Positions 1 through 12,898 of a DNA stretch of 64,000 nt are shown here, piece after piece. A program made the translations under genes and the position numbers. The DNA is taken from contig WARS01000012.1 in assembly GCA_008933995.1 (NCBI GenBank), forward strand, positions 248,001 to 312,000, written 5' to 3'. A model generated the notes under the pieces. It saw nothing but the letters and a program-made list of their open reading frames with translations. It did not search any database and had not been told where the DNA came from. Numbering within the stretch: the first letter of the stretch is position 1; each line of letters begins with the position of its first letter. Source of the stretch: Datnioides undecimradiatus (Eukaryota; Chordata; Actinopteri; Lobotiformes; Datnioididae).

Positions 1-194
1 GCTTGTATAAGAGAGGGAGGGGAGGCAGGCAGCGAGTTGACAGGAGTGGAGGAATGTTTTTTTGTTGCTCATGCTTCTTATTTTTCGTTTTAATCCCAGC
101 GGACGACACCATCGTATTAATAGCTGTCACAATCGAACATGATTTACCTCCTTACCTCCGTTCTTTCTTTACCTCGTGTTATTTACCGGCAACA

Positions 195-340
195 AAGGCC
201 CCGGCGGAGTGTGCAAAATCAACAAGCAATTGATTAGTCAAACAATTCAAGTAGGCAATCCACAGAGCCACGGTCGCCTCAGAGGAGATTAATAAGTTAT
301 CCTTTGGGCTCCGTGACGCCGGCTAAACCAAAACAAAGCT
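195..340. promoter_or_regulatory. Candidate non-coding regulatory block, intron 4
   Basis: A low-repeat stretch with AATTGATTAG, AACAATTC and GATTAATAAG homeodomain/Sox-like cores. Inferred from motif density only; no alignment was possible. Confidence 0.25.
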
Positions 341-1188
341 CACTGATGTCCTCGGCGTGTCACCTCTGCGGTGAAATCAAGTCTAACTTTCCACTTTCTT
401 TTTAAAAAGCAGCTGCAGGACAATGACAGCAGGGCTCTCCAGGGTCTGCAGCAGCTTCAGGTTAGCATCTCCTTACCCGGTGGACGTAAACAGCGTGTTA
501 TGCCTCAATCCGCCTCGCTGTCTCACATGCGAACCCAGATGTTGCTAATAAAGTGAACTCTGAGGGCGAACAAACAAAGCAGAAACTCTCCGTTCTGCTG
601 CGCCAGTAGATTTGTAAGCTAATTCAAACCAAGCACATCCGCAGAGCTGAGGAGGAAGGAGCCGGGATGCAACCAGAATGGGTCGAGGAACTGCGGGAGC
701 GGGGATGAGTTAACAAAGCCGACCAAGGAAGCACCCCCGCCACACCACGAGGCCGGACAGTCCGTTTAGCGCATGAGGTATGGCGTCCAAAATATCCCCA
801 ACGCCCCCGACAAACATCCCCTCACCTCGATTGGCATTTGGAGACATTGAAATCACAGCGGCATCAAAGCAGCAGCACTGGGTTGCAGCACAAAGCACAA
901 CAAAGCGTGACTGATTCGGGGGTTTGCATTCAATCATTCACAATTTTTTTTAATAAATCATCAGTTATCAGTTAGTTTGATTGTGGAATCAACCCAAAAA
1001 AAAAAAACAAAAAACAAGATTTTATTTATTTATTTATTTATTTTGGAATTTAAAAGTCTCTCACCAAATGAAATTGGTGAAGGCTCAGATCTGACTGTCC
1101 GGGGAATTCCCAGCAGAAGGGCCCCTGAAAGGCAAAGATGGACGTTCCCAAGTCACACAATTATATCAGCTCTCCATCTCTTGTTCGT

Positions 1189-1189
<1 letters not shown>

Positions 1190-1255
<66 letters not shown>
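1190..1255. repeat. (CT)n(CA)n compound microsatellite
   Basis: About 11 CT units pass directly into about 22 CA units. The same compound design recurs at 9508-9571. Confidence 0.97.
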
Positions 1256-1257
<2 letters not shown>

Positions 1258-2588
1258 TGTGCACACACTCCCAGCCGACCAGGTTTTATGCAAAAGCGAA
1301 CGTGTTCTCCCTGGAAATACTGCATCCCCTGGCTTTTTAGTTATTTAAACTACTACCTCGTCTCTGCTGGCTCAGCTTCCTCCTGGGTGCGTGTTCGGCC
1401 CCATTATTACTAATTTTACACAGAGAGAATGGGAGAACACCGGCTCTGCGCTGGTAACGCGGCTGCTGGTGCCGGCTGGCTGGTTGTTAAAACACCATTT
1501 CGCTTTGGTCGAACATCTTTATCTCCTCCGCGTCATCGCCCTCGCAGAGGTTCAGGAGCCGTCGGCCGGCCGGCCTGGGGAGCCGCGGTTGCCGCCGCGT
1601 TTTGTTTTCAACTGTGATTTTAGCTCGCAGAAGAAACGAAAACAAGATAATCAGGATGAAGCCGTTATTGTGCCGCACACACTGTTTTGCAATCGTTTAT
1701 CTTTATTTGCATTTCCAGTGGATCCAGCAGCTTTCGCCCTTTGCTAAACGCTCAAACTACGCTCCCTGCTTGGATCCTGATGTGTTTTCTGCACTAAAGC
1801 TGTGCAATATATTGATATTAAATCACTCCCGAGCATTATAATACAGCATTTTAGTTTGTGTTTTTGTCCTTTCCTGATTTTAAAGGCCAAATCACAGTCA
1901 AGCGATGTCATTTGCTGAACTTCCCACACTGTTTCGGCTTGTTCTGTTATTTGCTTTTAGTCATTAAATCCACATTTCTGACGAACTACAGGTTTATCGA
2001 AAAACCTGACATATTTGGTCAAATATGTTGTGAAATGTCATTTTCCTCTTATCTCCCAGCTCCAGTCTATCCATGTTGTTCCAGTACAAGTGCCTGAAGC
2101 GGCCAAAAAGGACAAGAGAGCAACATTTCAGCAATCCCTTCTCCTGTTTTATATCCCAAATAAAAACCATTATAATACTTATTTTGTAATTTTAATTACA
2201 AATTAGTGTGGATGTATTTGTGGTAGTTTCTTTAAAAAGGAGGAGGTCAAGCCGGCACATTGTATCAACTGAGCAAAAACTAAGATCTGACACATATCGG
2301 GAGTCGCTGTCGGGGTCAGGAAAGGGAGGAAGAGGCGGAAAATAAGGAAAAGGAGTTGTTAGTATTAGTTCCTAAGCAGGAAAAGGACAAAACATGCAGA
2401 GAGAGGAAAGCAACTAAAGCAACAGAGGCTTCAGTTTACTGAAGGGCTCCAGTACCTACGAGCTACTGTGCCGGTCACTCCCTCTGCTCCAAGATCACTG
2501 GGTTCTGTTTGTACTTGTGCTTGACCCCAGGGCCAACCAGATAACTTCTGACTAGAGCTACACAGCGAACACTGTGGTTTACTGGTGA

Positions 2589-2607
2589 AACACACACACA
2601 CACACAC
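2589..2607. repeat. (AC)n microsatellite
   Basis: A short, uninterrupted AC run in intron 4. Confidence 0.9.
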
Positions 2608-3254
2608 TCTTACAGGCACAAATATGTATTATCCTTTTAAATGTGCATGTCCAACATAGAGTCACACATTCCCCTGGGGTAGCCGAAGTTCACCGGGGTT
2701 ATGTAACGGTCAAATACCACAGCGAGGAAGAAAAAAAAAAAAAAAAAAGGGACGACAATGGCCCTAGAGCTACTCACACACAGAGAAACACACAGAGACA
2801 ACACAACAAACCGCTATTCACATTTCATACAATCACGTGTTGTAACAGAGAGGCTCCTTTAACGCGCGTCTTTGCACAATTCAATAGAAAATGTGCAAAC
2901 CTTTGAATCTGGGTAATTTACTTCAGGCCTGGGTGTTCTGCTGGGTCCATAAAGGAGCGAGGAGCCTCTCACGTCACGGTTGTGCTGTTGCTGCTGACTA
3001 AGCCAACACTGAGCGGACTGTCTGTGGGAACAAGCGTCCGTCCAGACTGCTGGACAGACGCAACGGCCGAGGCGCTCTCGTTTTCGTTGTCACGGTTCCC
3101 GGGGCCTGACGCCACGTCTCGACCGCCTCAGATTTGGGCCCCAGCCGATGATGTAAGCGTGACGCCCTGAACAAACGTCTTGTTTGGAGAAGACAGCGAG
3201 AGACAGCTGATGGGAACAATGGTCTCTATCTGAGGTCTGGAAGTGTTTAAAAGG

Positions 3255-3440
3255 ACAGCGCATCGGGATGTGTGTAAATAAAGATTTCCATGTCAATACT
3301 CATCACGATACACTAGATTTTCTGGAAATTCAATTGAGAGGGCATTAATAATCGCCCCAATCCTGCATGCTATAATCGTTTCCCCTCACTCTGGATCCAA
3401 AAGCGACCGCAAAAATAAATGAGTGTCTGAGATGGGAGCT
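3255..3440. promoter_or_regulatory. Candidate non-coding regulatory block, intron 4
   Basis: Contains TTCAATTGAG, GGCATTAATAATCG, a TGCATGC element and GTAAATAAAG (forkhead-like), with no repeats. Confidence 0.3.
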
Positions 3441-4209
3441 CTCTCTTGCAGCAAAGGTTAAGGGTGGATGGAGGCACACATGCAGAGAACGAAGACAAAA
3501 AGGGGGTGAGGGGTTATTCTGCGAAAAGGCTTAAAATGCAGAGGGAAAGAGCAGTTTAAGGTCGGGTAGAGAAAGCCGAGTCTAGGTAAAGACGGCTTTC
3601 TCTGGAGGGTGTGTGGGTGGTGCCTGCTGACCATGGGGTCGCTCATTAACAGCTGAGGAGGCCAGGCGTCCCAGAGTCCTGTGCAATTGTCTGGCTGGCC
3701 CAGGTGCATGGCCCATTCAGACCACAGGAAGCCCCCTTTATCCCACCATTCCTCCAAAACGTACAGAGAAGCGGTCAAGGAGGGTGAATGTGATCCCGGC
3801 TCTGTCTCTTTCTAACATGGACCGAATGTAACAGTCGCATGCTCCTCCAGCCCTCTGGCCCATTGTCAGGATCCACAGAGTTATTGTGGCGCATGTTTTC
3901 TGAATGCTTGGCTGAGCTGAGCTATTTTTATTTTATTTTTTTCTAATATATAATATCGAGAAAGAAAGAAAAAACAACACGTCAGCTCTTTTCACGCAGC
4001 CCCTTTCCACTACACAGTGCTCAAAGAAACAAGTGAGACCTGAATGGGAGTAAAGTAAGCATGTTCAGTAGCTGTAAAGGCTCAGGTGGGAGGTCTTTCT
4101 GGCCATAAAAATGGCCAGATTCCATCACTTCCTCCACACTAATTACCATACACTTGGAGCAAGTGCCCTCCCTCTCTCTCCGTCCCCGAGCCCATGCTTC
4201 ACTACCTTT

Positions 4210-4210
<1 letters not shown>

Positions 4211-4241
<31 letters not shown>
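4211..4241. repeat. (AC)15 microsatellite
   Basis: A pure AC run. A complementary (GT)20 lies 120 bp to the right. Confidence 0.96.
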
Positions 4242-4243
<2 letters not shown>

Positions 4244-4360
4244 TACACAGTGAGGCGCAGTTGGGAAATGGTTAACACTCCAGCCGTCCCCTGCTGCCAG
4301 TGAAAGCCCACAAAACAATGGAGACATTGTTCAGGCAGGGCTAGGCTCTAGACTCTAAGG

Positions 4361-4361
<1 letters not shown>

Positions 4362-4401
<40 letters not shown>
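4362..4401. repeat. (GT)20 microsatellite
   Basis: A pure GT run, inverted relative to the AC run at 4211-4241, so the pair could fold into a hairpin. Confidence 0.96.
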
Positions 4402-4402
<1 letters not shown>

Positions 4403-5622
4403 ACGTGAATGTCAGGAAAGAAGTTTGTGTGCATATGCTCTTAACATTTGCATGTTTCTGCTCCAGTTCCCAGAATGACAGAATTAAGGAACGTGATTCA
4501 ATAAGAAAGACTTATATTTATTTATTTATTTTGCAGACGTGCTGCTCTGAATAAGAATAAAAAGAAAAAAAAAAAGTTTAAATCACATGACCGTGAGTTG
4601 AGCCAAATTATTTCATGACATCATCAACATGTGCCTGGACTCTTTTACTGCATCACTGTTGATATCAGCACGCACGCTGCAAGACGTGGACTGCCAAAAT
4701 CAACCCGCTGAACACATAATGCATCTGGTTTAATGCAAAAATCACTGAGTAATAGAAGTGTGTATGCGTTAAAATGACACACACACATTTTCTAAATTCA
4801 TCCACCAGCTTTAAGCCTCTTCCTGCCGCTGAGTATCCACAAAGACTCCTCGAGCCCACAATGTCAAATTAAAACATCACAATAAAAGCCAAGTTGACAA
4901 AGCAAGGACTGTTTGTGATCTTCCCCCTCAGGAGCAGTGTGAGGCATAAAAATGTTTCTTGGAGTCTCTCCCTCAAAAAATACACATCAATGGGATGGAT
5001 AAATATTGAATAACTTTCAGCCAATGGCATAAAAGTTCAGCGGCGGCAGGTTTTGAGGATGCCTGCGGGGTGGTCAGGCACTTCAAAAGGTCTGGTGTGG
5101 CCCCCTTTGAGGGCATGATAAACAGGGGCATACAGCGTGCCCTCAGACAGACCAGCCTGCGTGAGGTCACTTCCTCTATTCTCGGCTGATCCCCCCGCGG
5201 TACACCTGGGCTGAGGCTCCCTGCCACAGATGAGCCCGCGCGTCTGCGTCTCCTGTCCCCGTCCGTCTCTCCTCCTCCACCTCCTCCTCCGCAGTCACAA
5301 CTTTCTAACATGCCTTATCTGCAGCCATCGATATCTCTTCCTTCAGTGTATCGCTGTCTTTCTATCGTTGTTTCAACTGTCTCAGGGTCACTTAGGCTTC
5401 AGATCGCCGTTATCTAGCGGGCTAATCGACGGCTTCTTATCACGGCCGACGCAGCCTGCCAGCGCTCCAGGCAGTGAGAGGTCAAGGTGCCTGAGTGTTT
5501 CTTTGCATTTGTAAACAAATAGAAACTACCGTTTGCAGCCCAATTTATTGATAAGGGGATCACGTACTGGAACACGCAGGCCTACATCTTGTAGTAAAAA
5601 TGAAAAATGAAAAGAAAAAAAA

Positions 5623-5641
5623 AAGTGAGTGAGTGAGTGAC
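5623..5641. repeat. (GTGA)n tetranucleotide repeat
   Basis: Four to five GTGA units following an A-rich stretch. Confidence 0.85.
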
Positions 5642-5935
5642 ACCAGCGGGAGTCGGTGTGAGGTTATCATTGGCATTCACGATGCTGTCCGCAGTTATCT
5701 GTCTTTTCTATATGTACAACAGCCGGTATGATGCAAACCAGGGAAACATTCAATCACGCTTCCCTCTCAGTCAGAGGTGGATGCTGGAGGAGGATGGCTG
5801 GAGCGGCAACAACACAAGCTGCATTTCACATTCAATTTTATCACTTGCGCTAACAGCGAGTTGTGTGCCTATGCAGCCATGCTGCAATGCCTCTGATCTT
5901 ACCAACCTGTGTATTCTATCAAACAGATCACGCTG

Positions 5936-6560
5936 GGGCTGGGCAATATGAGCACTAATATTACAATATATTCTCTGATATTGATCAGTGTCAGCGCTAA
6001 TCACGATATGCGTTTGATAGAGTTCCCACTGCCCCGCTCTGCTCCTGCTTCGCTTTTGTGCTCAGAACTAAAGCACAGAAGAAGAAAGAGACAAACCAGA
6101 AGGTTGATTTAAGTTTCAAATACTCTGTTATTTATTAACAAACCCAGCCGTGTTTTGGACTCTGCAAAGACAGACGTGCAGAATTTGGACCGATCTCTTC
6201 GCTGAATTATTAATTGTGGCTAAAACTGACTTGGACCCCAAGCAACATGTGAAAACAGGGGATACAGTTAATTTCTATGCAGGTTGTGCACAAATATGAC
6301 AACGGAAAAGATACCCATAAAAAAAAAACCAACTACATATCATATTACACAGCGGTGCATAACAGGACACTCACAGTATATGAGGGTCAGTATATAAGCT
6401 GAAATATTAACTGACTGACAGACAGGGCTCTATTCCCTCCATGGAGCTGATAATCACATGTCTGCCTCGTAAGGTCATGTGATAAAATATGATGAAATAT
6501 TGCACAATATAGTTATTTTAAGCTATTTCTTACCTGGATGCGAACAATTATTGTTGCTGT
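5936..6560 (+). mobile_element. Possible remnant of a GGCTGGGCAATAT-type DNA repeat
   Basis: GGGGCTGGGCAATATGAG at 5936-5953, followed by alternating ATATT/GATATT segments, resembles the terminus of the family seen at 29840-30152 in the opposite sense. AT-rich ATTGCACAATATAG-like sequence continues to about 6530. The interior does not align clearly by eye, so both extent and identity are uncertain. Confidence 0.38.
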
Positions 6561-7499
6561 GATGTTTTAAATTAGATGTAATGTGATACAAGACTTCAGC
6601 GTCATCACCCTACATCTGGTGTTTTATCACATACTCTCTTTATGTATGGCAGGATACTTTGTGGTGATTAACACATGGTGTCCAAAACGCACTGTTGCTC
6701 TTTATTTGGTCTAACAGTTGCAACACTGTGTTGTTGTTGTGATCGTCTGTACTTCAGCGAAGCTTATTTTTTCCATCTGACTGCCTGTCCATCTTTGTTG
6801 TTTCAAGTTTGTTTTTGCCCCAAAGCCAGTGTCTGTTTTGTGATGAGCTGCTGCTGTTGCCTGTTTGTTCCAAGGCTGTTAGTGTTGCATGCTTGACTGT
6901 TTGTATTACAACTGTCCGTGTACACTGTGAAAAATAAATGCTCGCATTTATTTTACCAAATATATAAAAAAAAAAAACGAACGCGTTTTGCTTCAATTAT
7001 GGATACATTCTGCAGCAAACTCGTCAACTTGACCTAAAAATATAAATATCATACAACAGAAATGTGTATAAAATGTGTTTTGACGCCACTAATGCAGTCT
7101 AAAAAGTTGGAGCTGCAGCCATTACACTTCAGTGTTGCTCTCAAACTTCCCTTAAAAGTGAATTGTGCAGCGGGAGTCGAGGTGGATGTGAGGTGGTAAG
7201 TATTTACAGCCATATGACTCATAGCAGGATAAAACCTCAAGTATTTACCTGCAGCTTTTGCTGCCTACGACCAGTTTAATGACTTCATAGGAGTTGGGAC
7301 TCTTTTCTCAGCGTCTCCTAAAATAACAGAGTAAGAAGAGGCCCCTGAACTCTTTGGTATAAAAATAACACCAGCATCGCGGGGAGAGATAAGGAGGGCC
7401 TTCGCTGGGCTTGTTTTGTTCAGAATAACACTGTCATCGCAAGCTCTTTGTCTTAAACACAACTTTTGACAAGGTTTCTGTTTCAAATAAACAGCCCCG

Positions 7500-7730
7500 T
7501 CGACTCCCGCTATTTTAAGACGTGCTTAACTTGAACGGGCAAAATACCAAGGAGGCCTCGGCTCGCCAACTTTTGAGTAACCGTTCAAGACGGTATTTAT
7601 TACGGACCCTAAAAGTAAATGAGTTGATCAAATGTCAAATGTGACTGAGAGGGACAATGTGTCTTCACGGCTTAATTTGCACGAGGAAAAATCATCGCTA
7701 CCTTCCGTGTGAGCGCCAGAGCCATGACGA
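7500..7730. promoter_or_regulatory. Candidate non-coding regulatory block, intron 4
   Basis: Unique sequence with AGTTGATCAAATG, CTTAATTTGCACG and TATTTATTACGG motifs. Inference from composition. Confidence 0.25.
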
Positions 7731-8790
7731 CTGCAAACTGTGTTGTTGCATAAACAAAAAGGGTCAGCAGTATATTATTAGCTCCGGCTCTGAACGGCTA
7801 CCACAGGAGATATTGTATTCATGAGCACTCAAACTTGGAGGGCTTCTCCGTCTGAAATGCGCTTTTCAAATTTTCATTTTCATAACAACATGCAGAAGAT
7901 GCACGACTCCAAAACAAAAGTAACAACTGTGCCAATAATGGCCCAGGGCGCTCATGATCACCTCACTAATTCTACTCAATCCCCACTCTCATTGATTTTC
8001 CTGGCTCGCTAACCCTGTGACCACATACGTACACCTCCCTATGTTCAACCTTTCCTCTGACCTCCTGAAAACTTCATGCCTTTGGCTAACTACTAAGTTC
8101 ACGTTCAACGGTTCATTCTAGAGCTGCTATCCTCTTAGATATCGACATGCCTGGGGTGGATGCTCTGTTATGTGTATCCACTGCATATGCCCGTATCGCT
8201 GTCCAGCCAACTCTCCTGCCAGACTACTCCTCCAACTCCATGGGTAGGGTAATCAATGTTGAAGGAACGCCCACACTTCCCTCAAAGACAGTATGTTAGG
8301 AGCCCAGCATTAGCTCACTCTCTTGAAAAAGTTGTCAACACAACAAGACCAGTCTTCCGTAATCATCCAGCTCGGTACAAGGCCGGGCTGGGAGTTATCA
8401 TTTTCCTTAGGATTACAGGCGGCGTGGCTGTCCAAAGAACAACTGCTGCACCTGCCACAGTGGCAACCCCCAGTCTCATTCGCCTCCTATCAGACAAAAG
8501 CTCTAGTTTCTGGGATCCACACAACTTTGATTGTCACATGTGCACATGTACAAGTTTGCATAAATCTTGCTGGGTGTGTTAGTGGCTGTGATTTAAGAGT
8601 AAATGCAAACAAAAGTGCATTTTTTCCCCAGTCAAAACATCCATTCATGGGGCAAAGGGGAGGACTTAAACACTGACGTTGTTTACAGGATGGATGAGAG
8701 AAGAAAAGCAGGGTCTGTTTGTCTTTCTGTCATGAATAAGAAAAGAAGAGCTGGTGAAAGAGGAAAAGTACCGAGCGGAGTGTTACTTAC

Positions 8791-8892
8791 AACGATGTGT
8801 GCCGGTGACGGGGACCTTGCATCTTTAAGTGCTTGTCTACTTTGAAGACCTCCTGGTTGAACATCTAGCAGGGGCCATTTCATCTGTAGGTA
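8791..8892 (-). CDS. tcf7l2: tcf7l2 coding exon 4 (the YLQMKW exon; human exon 5 equivalent)
   Basis: The exon is 102 nt and encodes 34 residues, YLQMKWPLLDVQPGGLQSRQ then ALKDARSPSPAHIV (residues 128-161). YLQMKWPLLDV is near-invariant in the TCF/LEF family. QSRQALKDARSPSPAHIV is characteristic of TCF7L2; TCF7L1 has a shorter, different segment. The acceptor ccattcag is preceded by a strong pyrimidine tract (plus-strand 8897-8935), and the donor is GTT|gtaagt with GT at 8790-8789. Entry and exit are both phase 0, so an upstream cassette exon could be skipped or included without shifting the frame. The next expected exon (SNKVPVVQHP...) is not in the window. Confidence 0.97.
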
Positions 8893-9504
8893 CTGAATGG
8901 CAGAAAGGAAACAGAATGGAAAGAAAGAAACAAAACATGTTAACAATGCAGAAAGCAAAAACCAAAAGAACAAATTAAAAACAAGACAAAAACCAAAAAA
9001 AAAAAAAAAAGAAAGGGAGACGACATTTCTTGACAGGTGTATGGGTGTGGAAACCCAAAAACATGGAAAAGCAAACAAAGATCTTAAGGCGGATGGTGGA
9101 TGGTGGTGAGGATGGCCTCAAGCATGCATCTGAGAGTCCAACAGGAGCGCACACAATAGTTGTGTAAACCAAATGACACATTTTTTTACTTTCAGAGATA
9201 TGCAGCACCAATGTTTTTCTTTTTGCAGCCCGGCTCCTTCACAGTGAGCAGGATTTTCTAAAACCGAAAACTGCTGAAGCAGCTGAGGGGTGATTTTGTA
9301 TTTCATTAAGTCACTGCAAGGTCAGAGGTTAGGGCTACTATTGTACACAGCTCATGGCTTTAAGATGACCCAATGTCATAAATGTGACTGTTGTCAGGCT
9401 TTTATTGGAACCCATAAAGAGGTTAAAACGTGGCGTCTAACCATGCTCCTCTAAGGCGAAACCTCCTGACGGCTCCCATAAATGATTGACTTGGCCTCTA
9501 TCAA

Positions 9505-9507
<3 letters not shown>

Positions 9508-9571
<64 letters not shown>
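9508..9571. repeat. (CT)n(CA)n compound microsatellite
   Basis: About 20 CT units followed by about 11 CA units, located about 0.6 kb upstream (in gene sense) of coding exon 4. Confidence 0.97.
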
Positions 9572-10079
9572 CCTAGCACAGAAGAGAACAGATAAGCAGA
9601 AACAAGGGTCATGAGAAACATCTGTCTTTGTATTACAAACTGGGTGGGGTGCTTTTAATTTGATGACGTGTGCTGTGTTGACTTTCCTGCCTAAAAAGGG
9701 TCTACCCTGCACTTCCTCCTAAAATGATCAGGAGCAGCTCTCATCCTTCATCTTCATACATACGATCATGATAAAACGTGGCATGGATCCAACTCCGCCG
9801 TCGTTTGCATGCACAGACTCATATGAAAATGAAAGACTACTCTGCAGATTTGCGGACTGCCTGGTGTTGACCTCGTCACAGTCTGTGGTCCAGACTCTGC
9901 TTATCAATGTCACGGCCACCTAATTTGAGGGAAAAGAGGTCACAGCAGCTGTTTTGGCTCAGAGGCCTTTCAAATGGGTAGTGTACTGAGAGGTGAAGCA
10001 CTTAAAAACTGGGAAACTACTGATCAGCTAAATACCGATGGCTAAAAACGGGTTAAAACCAGAGACTTTGCCTTGGTGG

Positions 10080-10260
10080 GACCTTAGCTGATGGCAGTTC
10101 CCCAGATTTGCATGCAATGAAATTTGCAAAGGCAATGAAAATGGATTTAATCTTAAAAATACATCAGATAAAAAGTCTTTACTGACAAAGGCTATTAAAG
10201 ACCTATCAACGCAGGCAAATGAAAAATCCCATCAATCATGCAGGACACCGAATGAAAGAA
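10080..10260. promoter_or_regulatory. Candidate non-coding regulatory block, intron 3
   Basis: Unique AT-rich sequence with ATTTGCATGCAATG, GGATTTAATC, GCTATTAAAG and CCATCAATCATGC motifs (POU, homeodomain and PBX/HOX-like). Confidence 0.28.
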
Positions 10261-12461
10261 GCGGAAAGATCTTTTGAGGGTAGCTTGGTGCCACAGATGC
10301 GTCACTTGGTAACCCAAAGGCAGAGTCATTAAAATAAGCATGGTGCTAATTCAACATTAATATAAGCTGCTCTGTTACACACCAGATATACCCCTGAAAA
10401 CAGCCTGACAGGTGAACTTGAGCTTGGACCTGAGCCTAAGAGGCCATTTGGACATAAACCTCCAACATGATCAAGAAATCTAAACCAGTCAAGTGCCTTT
10501 CCTCTTTTTCCACAGCCTGACATCCACATGGTTGGAGTTTGTTGCTTCACTTCAAGATGCAATCTGAATCCTATTAAATTATATTTCACGAGTGACTGAG
10601 ATCATGTACCGCTTTGCAATAATGACCTAGGACGATCATGCAGTCCTGTTGCATCTCATAATTATCTCACCATCATTATCAGCCCAGAGTCCAGGATCAG
10701 ATTGTGGCATTTGGTGGCGATGCCGTTTTATAAATCATAAATTCAGAGCAGCCGACATTCAAAACCCCTAAAACACAATCGATGAAGGGAACTAAGCTGT
10801 GACCGTGTGGTTGCAGTCTTGGCGATGCGGGTACATTAGACGCAATTTCTTTGTGCTGCCATCCAGCGAGGGTGACTGCTAGTTTGTATGCATGTCTGAG
10901 GCTGCCTGTGTGTATGTGTGTGCTGGATGTGTGTCAGAGCTGGTCAGAGAGTGAGTGTGTCGCGACCCTTCCTGAGACTGTGTCTAAATCAGTGGTAATT
11001 AGCGAAGAGTTCACTGTGGGGTGCCTGCCAGTGGTAGACGCTGGAGGGAGTTATTGACTCCATGTCCTCAGTTACAGCCCCTGCAAGGAAAAAAAAACAG
11101 TTTGCTGCCTGGTCTTTCTCCACCACTACCACTCATTTATGACCCCAAGACAGCTTTTACTGCTAAAAAACAGGGTTTGTTTATGCTTGTTTGTCTGTCC
11201 TGAGAGTGGAAAAAGGAAAGGTTGTAAAAACTCCAGAGTTGAGGTCTTGTGGGTTTTTATGGACCCCCCACACTGGGTATTAATTGCCATGAAGGGGAGA
11301 GAGGAGGAGGGGAGTGTGGGAGGGGGTGTTGTAACAGTAAAAGAGGAGGAAGAGAGTGACGGGGCTGCTGTCATCTATGAGGTAATTCAAGACAGTGTCC
11401 ATTGGTGCCAGAGAGGCTCAAAGACAGGGCAGCGCTGAGGAAGAAGGGGGAGCGAATTGTGAATCCAGTCATGGGAAAGTCCTGCCATCGCGTGTGCACA
11501 CATGCTCACACATGCAAATATTCAAACACAGCTGCAGCCGGGGACGGGGTCGAGCAAGAGGACGCCGGGAGTAGGTGGGTAAGGAGCGTGAAGGTGACAC
11601 CCCAGAGTGTGGCAACGGGGGTAGAGACGCAGTGAAAGACTACAGAGAGAGGGAGGGCGTCCCAGCGCATGCCCTGACAAGTGGTTCCACTTCAGCCCCG
11701 CTATTGCAAATGTTCTCACACACTAATCTCTCCTGCAGGTTTTACAAGCATGCCAAGGAAAACGGAGCCCTGGCAAGCACCGGGCTTTCCGACCACCCCC
11801 TTCTTGGCCTCCTTCCTCTCGCTCCACCCGCCCGCCTGCCCTGCTAACGGACACACCGCCTGGGCTTGAGTAGGCCATGACCTCTGACCCTTCTCTGCTG
11901 CTGCTCCAAGCCCCTCCCCGCTCCCCACTCGGCGACCTGAAAACTCTCCTGCTATGAGGGGGCCCCCCGGGTAACTCAAGAGCCATTCCAATGTGACAAA
12001 TTGCTCCGGAGTTCCAGGATAACTCTCTCTTCTCCTCTTCCTGCCCCCCTCCCACACACAAACACTGAGCAGCCCCCCTTGACATGCCCCCACCCTCTGA
12101 GAGCCACCCAGTGGTTGTGCCCCAGCTCCGGCTTGTGCAGCAGACGGCTTCTCCTTTTTAGCCTCCCCGCCACCCCCACCCATCATTCCCTTCCCCTACC
12201 CTGCGCCCCTCCTCGCCTGGCCAGCCCCACAATGGGAGCTGAATGACTCAATTGTCTCTGATGAAGTGAAAGACAAGGGAGTCCTCTAAATCCTTACAGA
12301 GGGATGAACTCACTCTCGCTGTCCCGATTTTTCCTGTCCTCTGTTGCTTTCCCAAGCACAAGAAGGCTGTGGTCGCAGGGGGGTGGGAGCTGTTTACAAC
12401 AGCTATGACTAATGATTATTTAAATTATTTCTTCCAATAACTGTTTAGTCAATATAGCAGC

Positions 12462-12898
12462 AGGAACTTTTCACAGGGACCAGGAACCTTTGTAGGAACT
12501 TACTGTGTTTCCAGCAGGATCTAAATTAAGGGACGTTATTTTACCCCCCTAACAGTCCCTGCTCAGGAGCTGTACTTCAATACAGTACAGGAACTTTGAA
12601 GGTGGGGCTTGCAGAGCTGAACACCTCTGATTGGTTGAGTGCTCAGGGCATTTTATCTTGGAGATACAGAAAAAGCACAAAACAGATATACGGGCATCAA
12701 AGTTTAAGTATAGTCATGCACAAGCTGACAAGAGTGTTTGCCTTGTCATAGAACAGTGGACTAATTTGCCAAATATTCATGGGTCCTAAGGGAACATCGG
12801 CAAGAACAATGTGAGGGAACCTTGTAGATTCATGAAAAATAGTCCCTTGGACTAAAAGTTCTGGGTACTTTTTGTGGAAATGCCTGTGAGAAGTTCCT
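12462..12898. mobile_element. MITE-like non-autonomous DNA transposon, about 437 bp
   Basis: The left end AGGAACTTTTCACAGG (12462-12477) and the right end CCTGTGAGAAGTTCCT (12883-12898) are inverted repeats matching at 15 of 16 positions. Between them further AGGAAC/GTTCCT-type motifs recur and there is no coding frame. Short length, terminal inverted repeats and lack of coding capacity fit a miniature inverted-repeat element. I could not define a clear target-site duplication, so the superfamily is not assigned. Confidence 0.65.

Larger units (their letters stand above)
1..8790 (-). other. tcf7l2: tcf7l2 intron 4, partial (runs off the left edge)
   Basis: This is the 5' part of the intron that follows the YLQMKW exon. 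No match to the next TCF7L2 exon (SNKVPVVQHPHHVHP) was found on the minus strand. The interval carries (CT)n(CA)n, (AC)n and (GT)n microsatellites, a possible repeat remnant at 5936-6560, and three compact AT-rich blocks (about 195-340, 3255-3440, 7500-7730) that look like non-coding regulatory sequence. The rest shows nothing I can name. Confidence 0.88.

Noticed and set aside
1190-1255. Regular repeat spacing suggestive of an array such as CRISPR
   Set aside because: All regular repeats in the window are simple microsatellites without unique spacers, and the genome is eukaryotic.
11575-12246. Several overlapping frames in a GC-rich part of intron 3
   Set aside because: Overlapping frames on both strands are what GC-rich non-coding DNA gives; no motif, and no exon-like splice borders were convincing.
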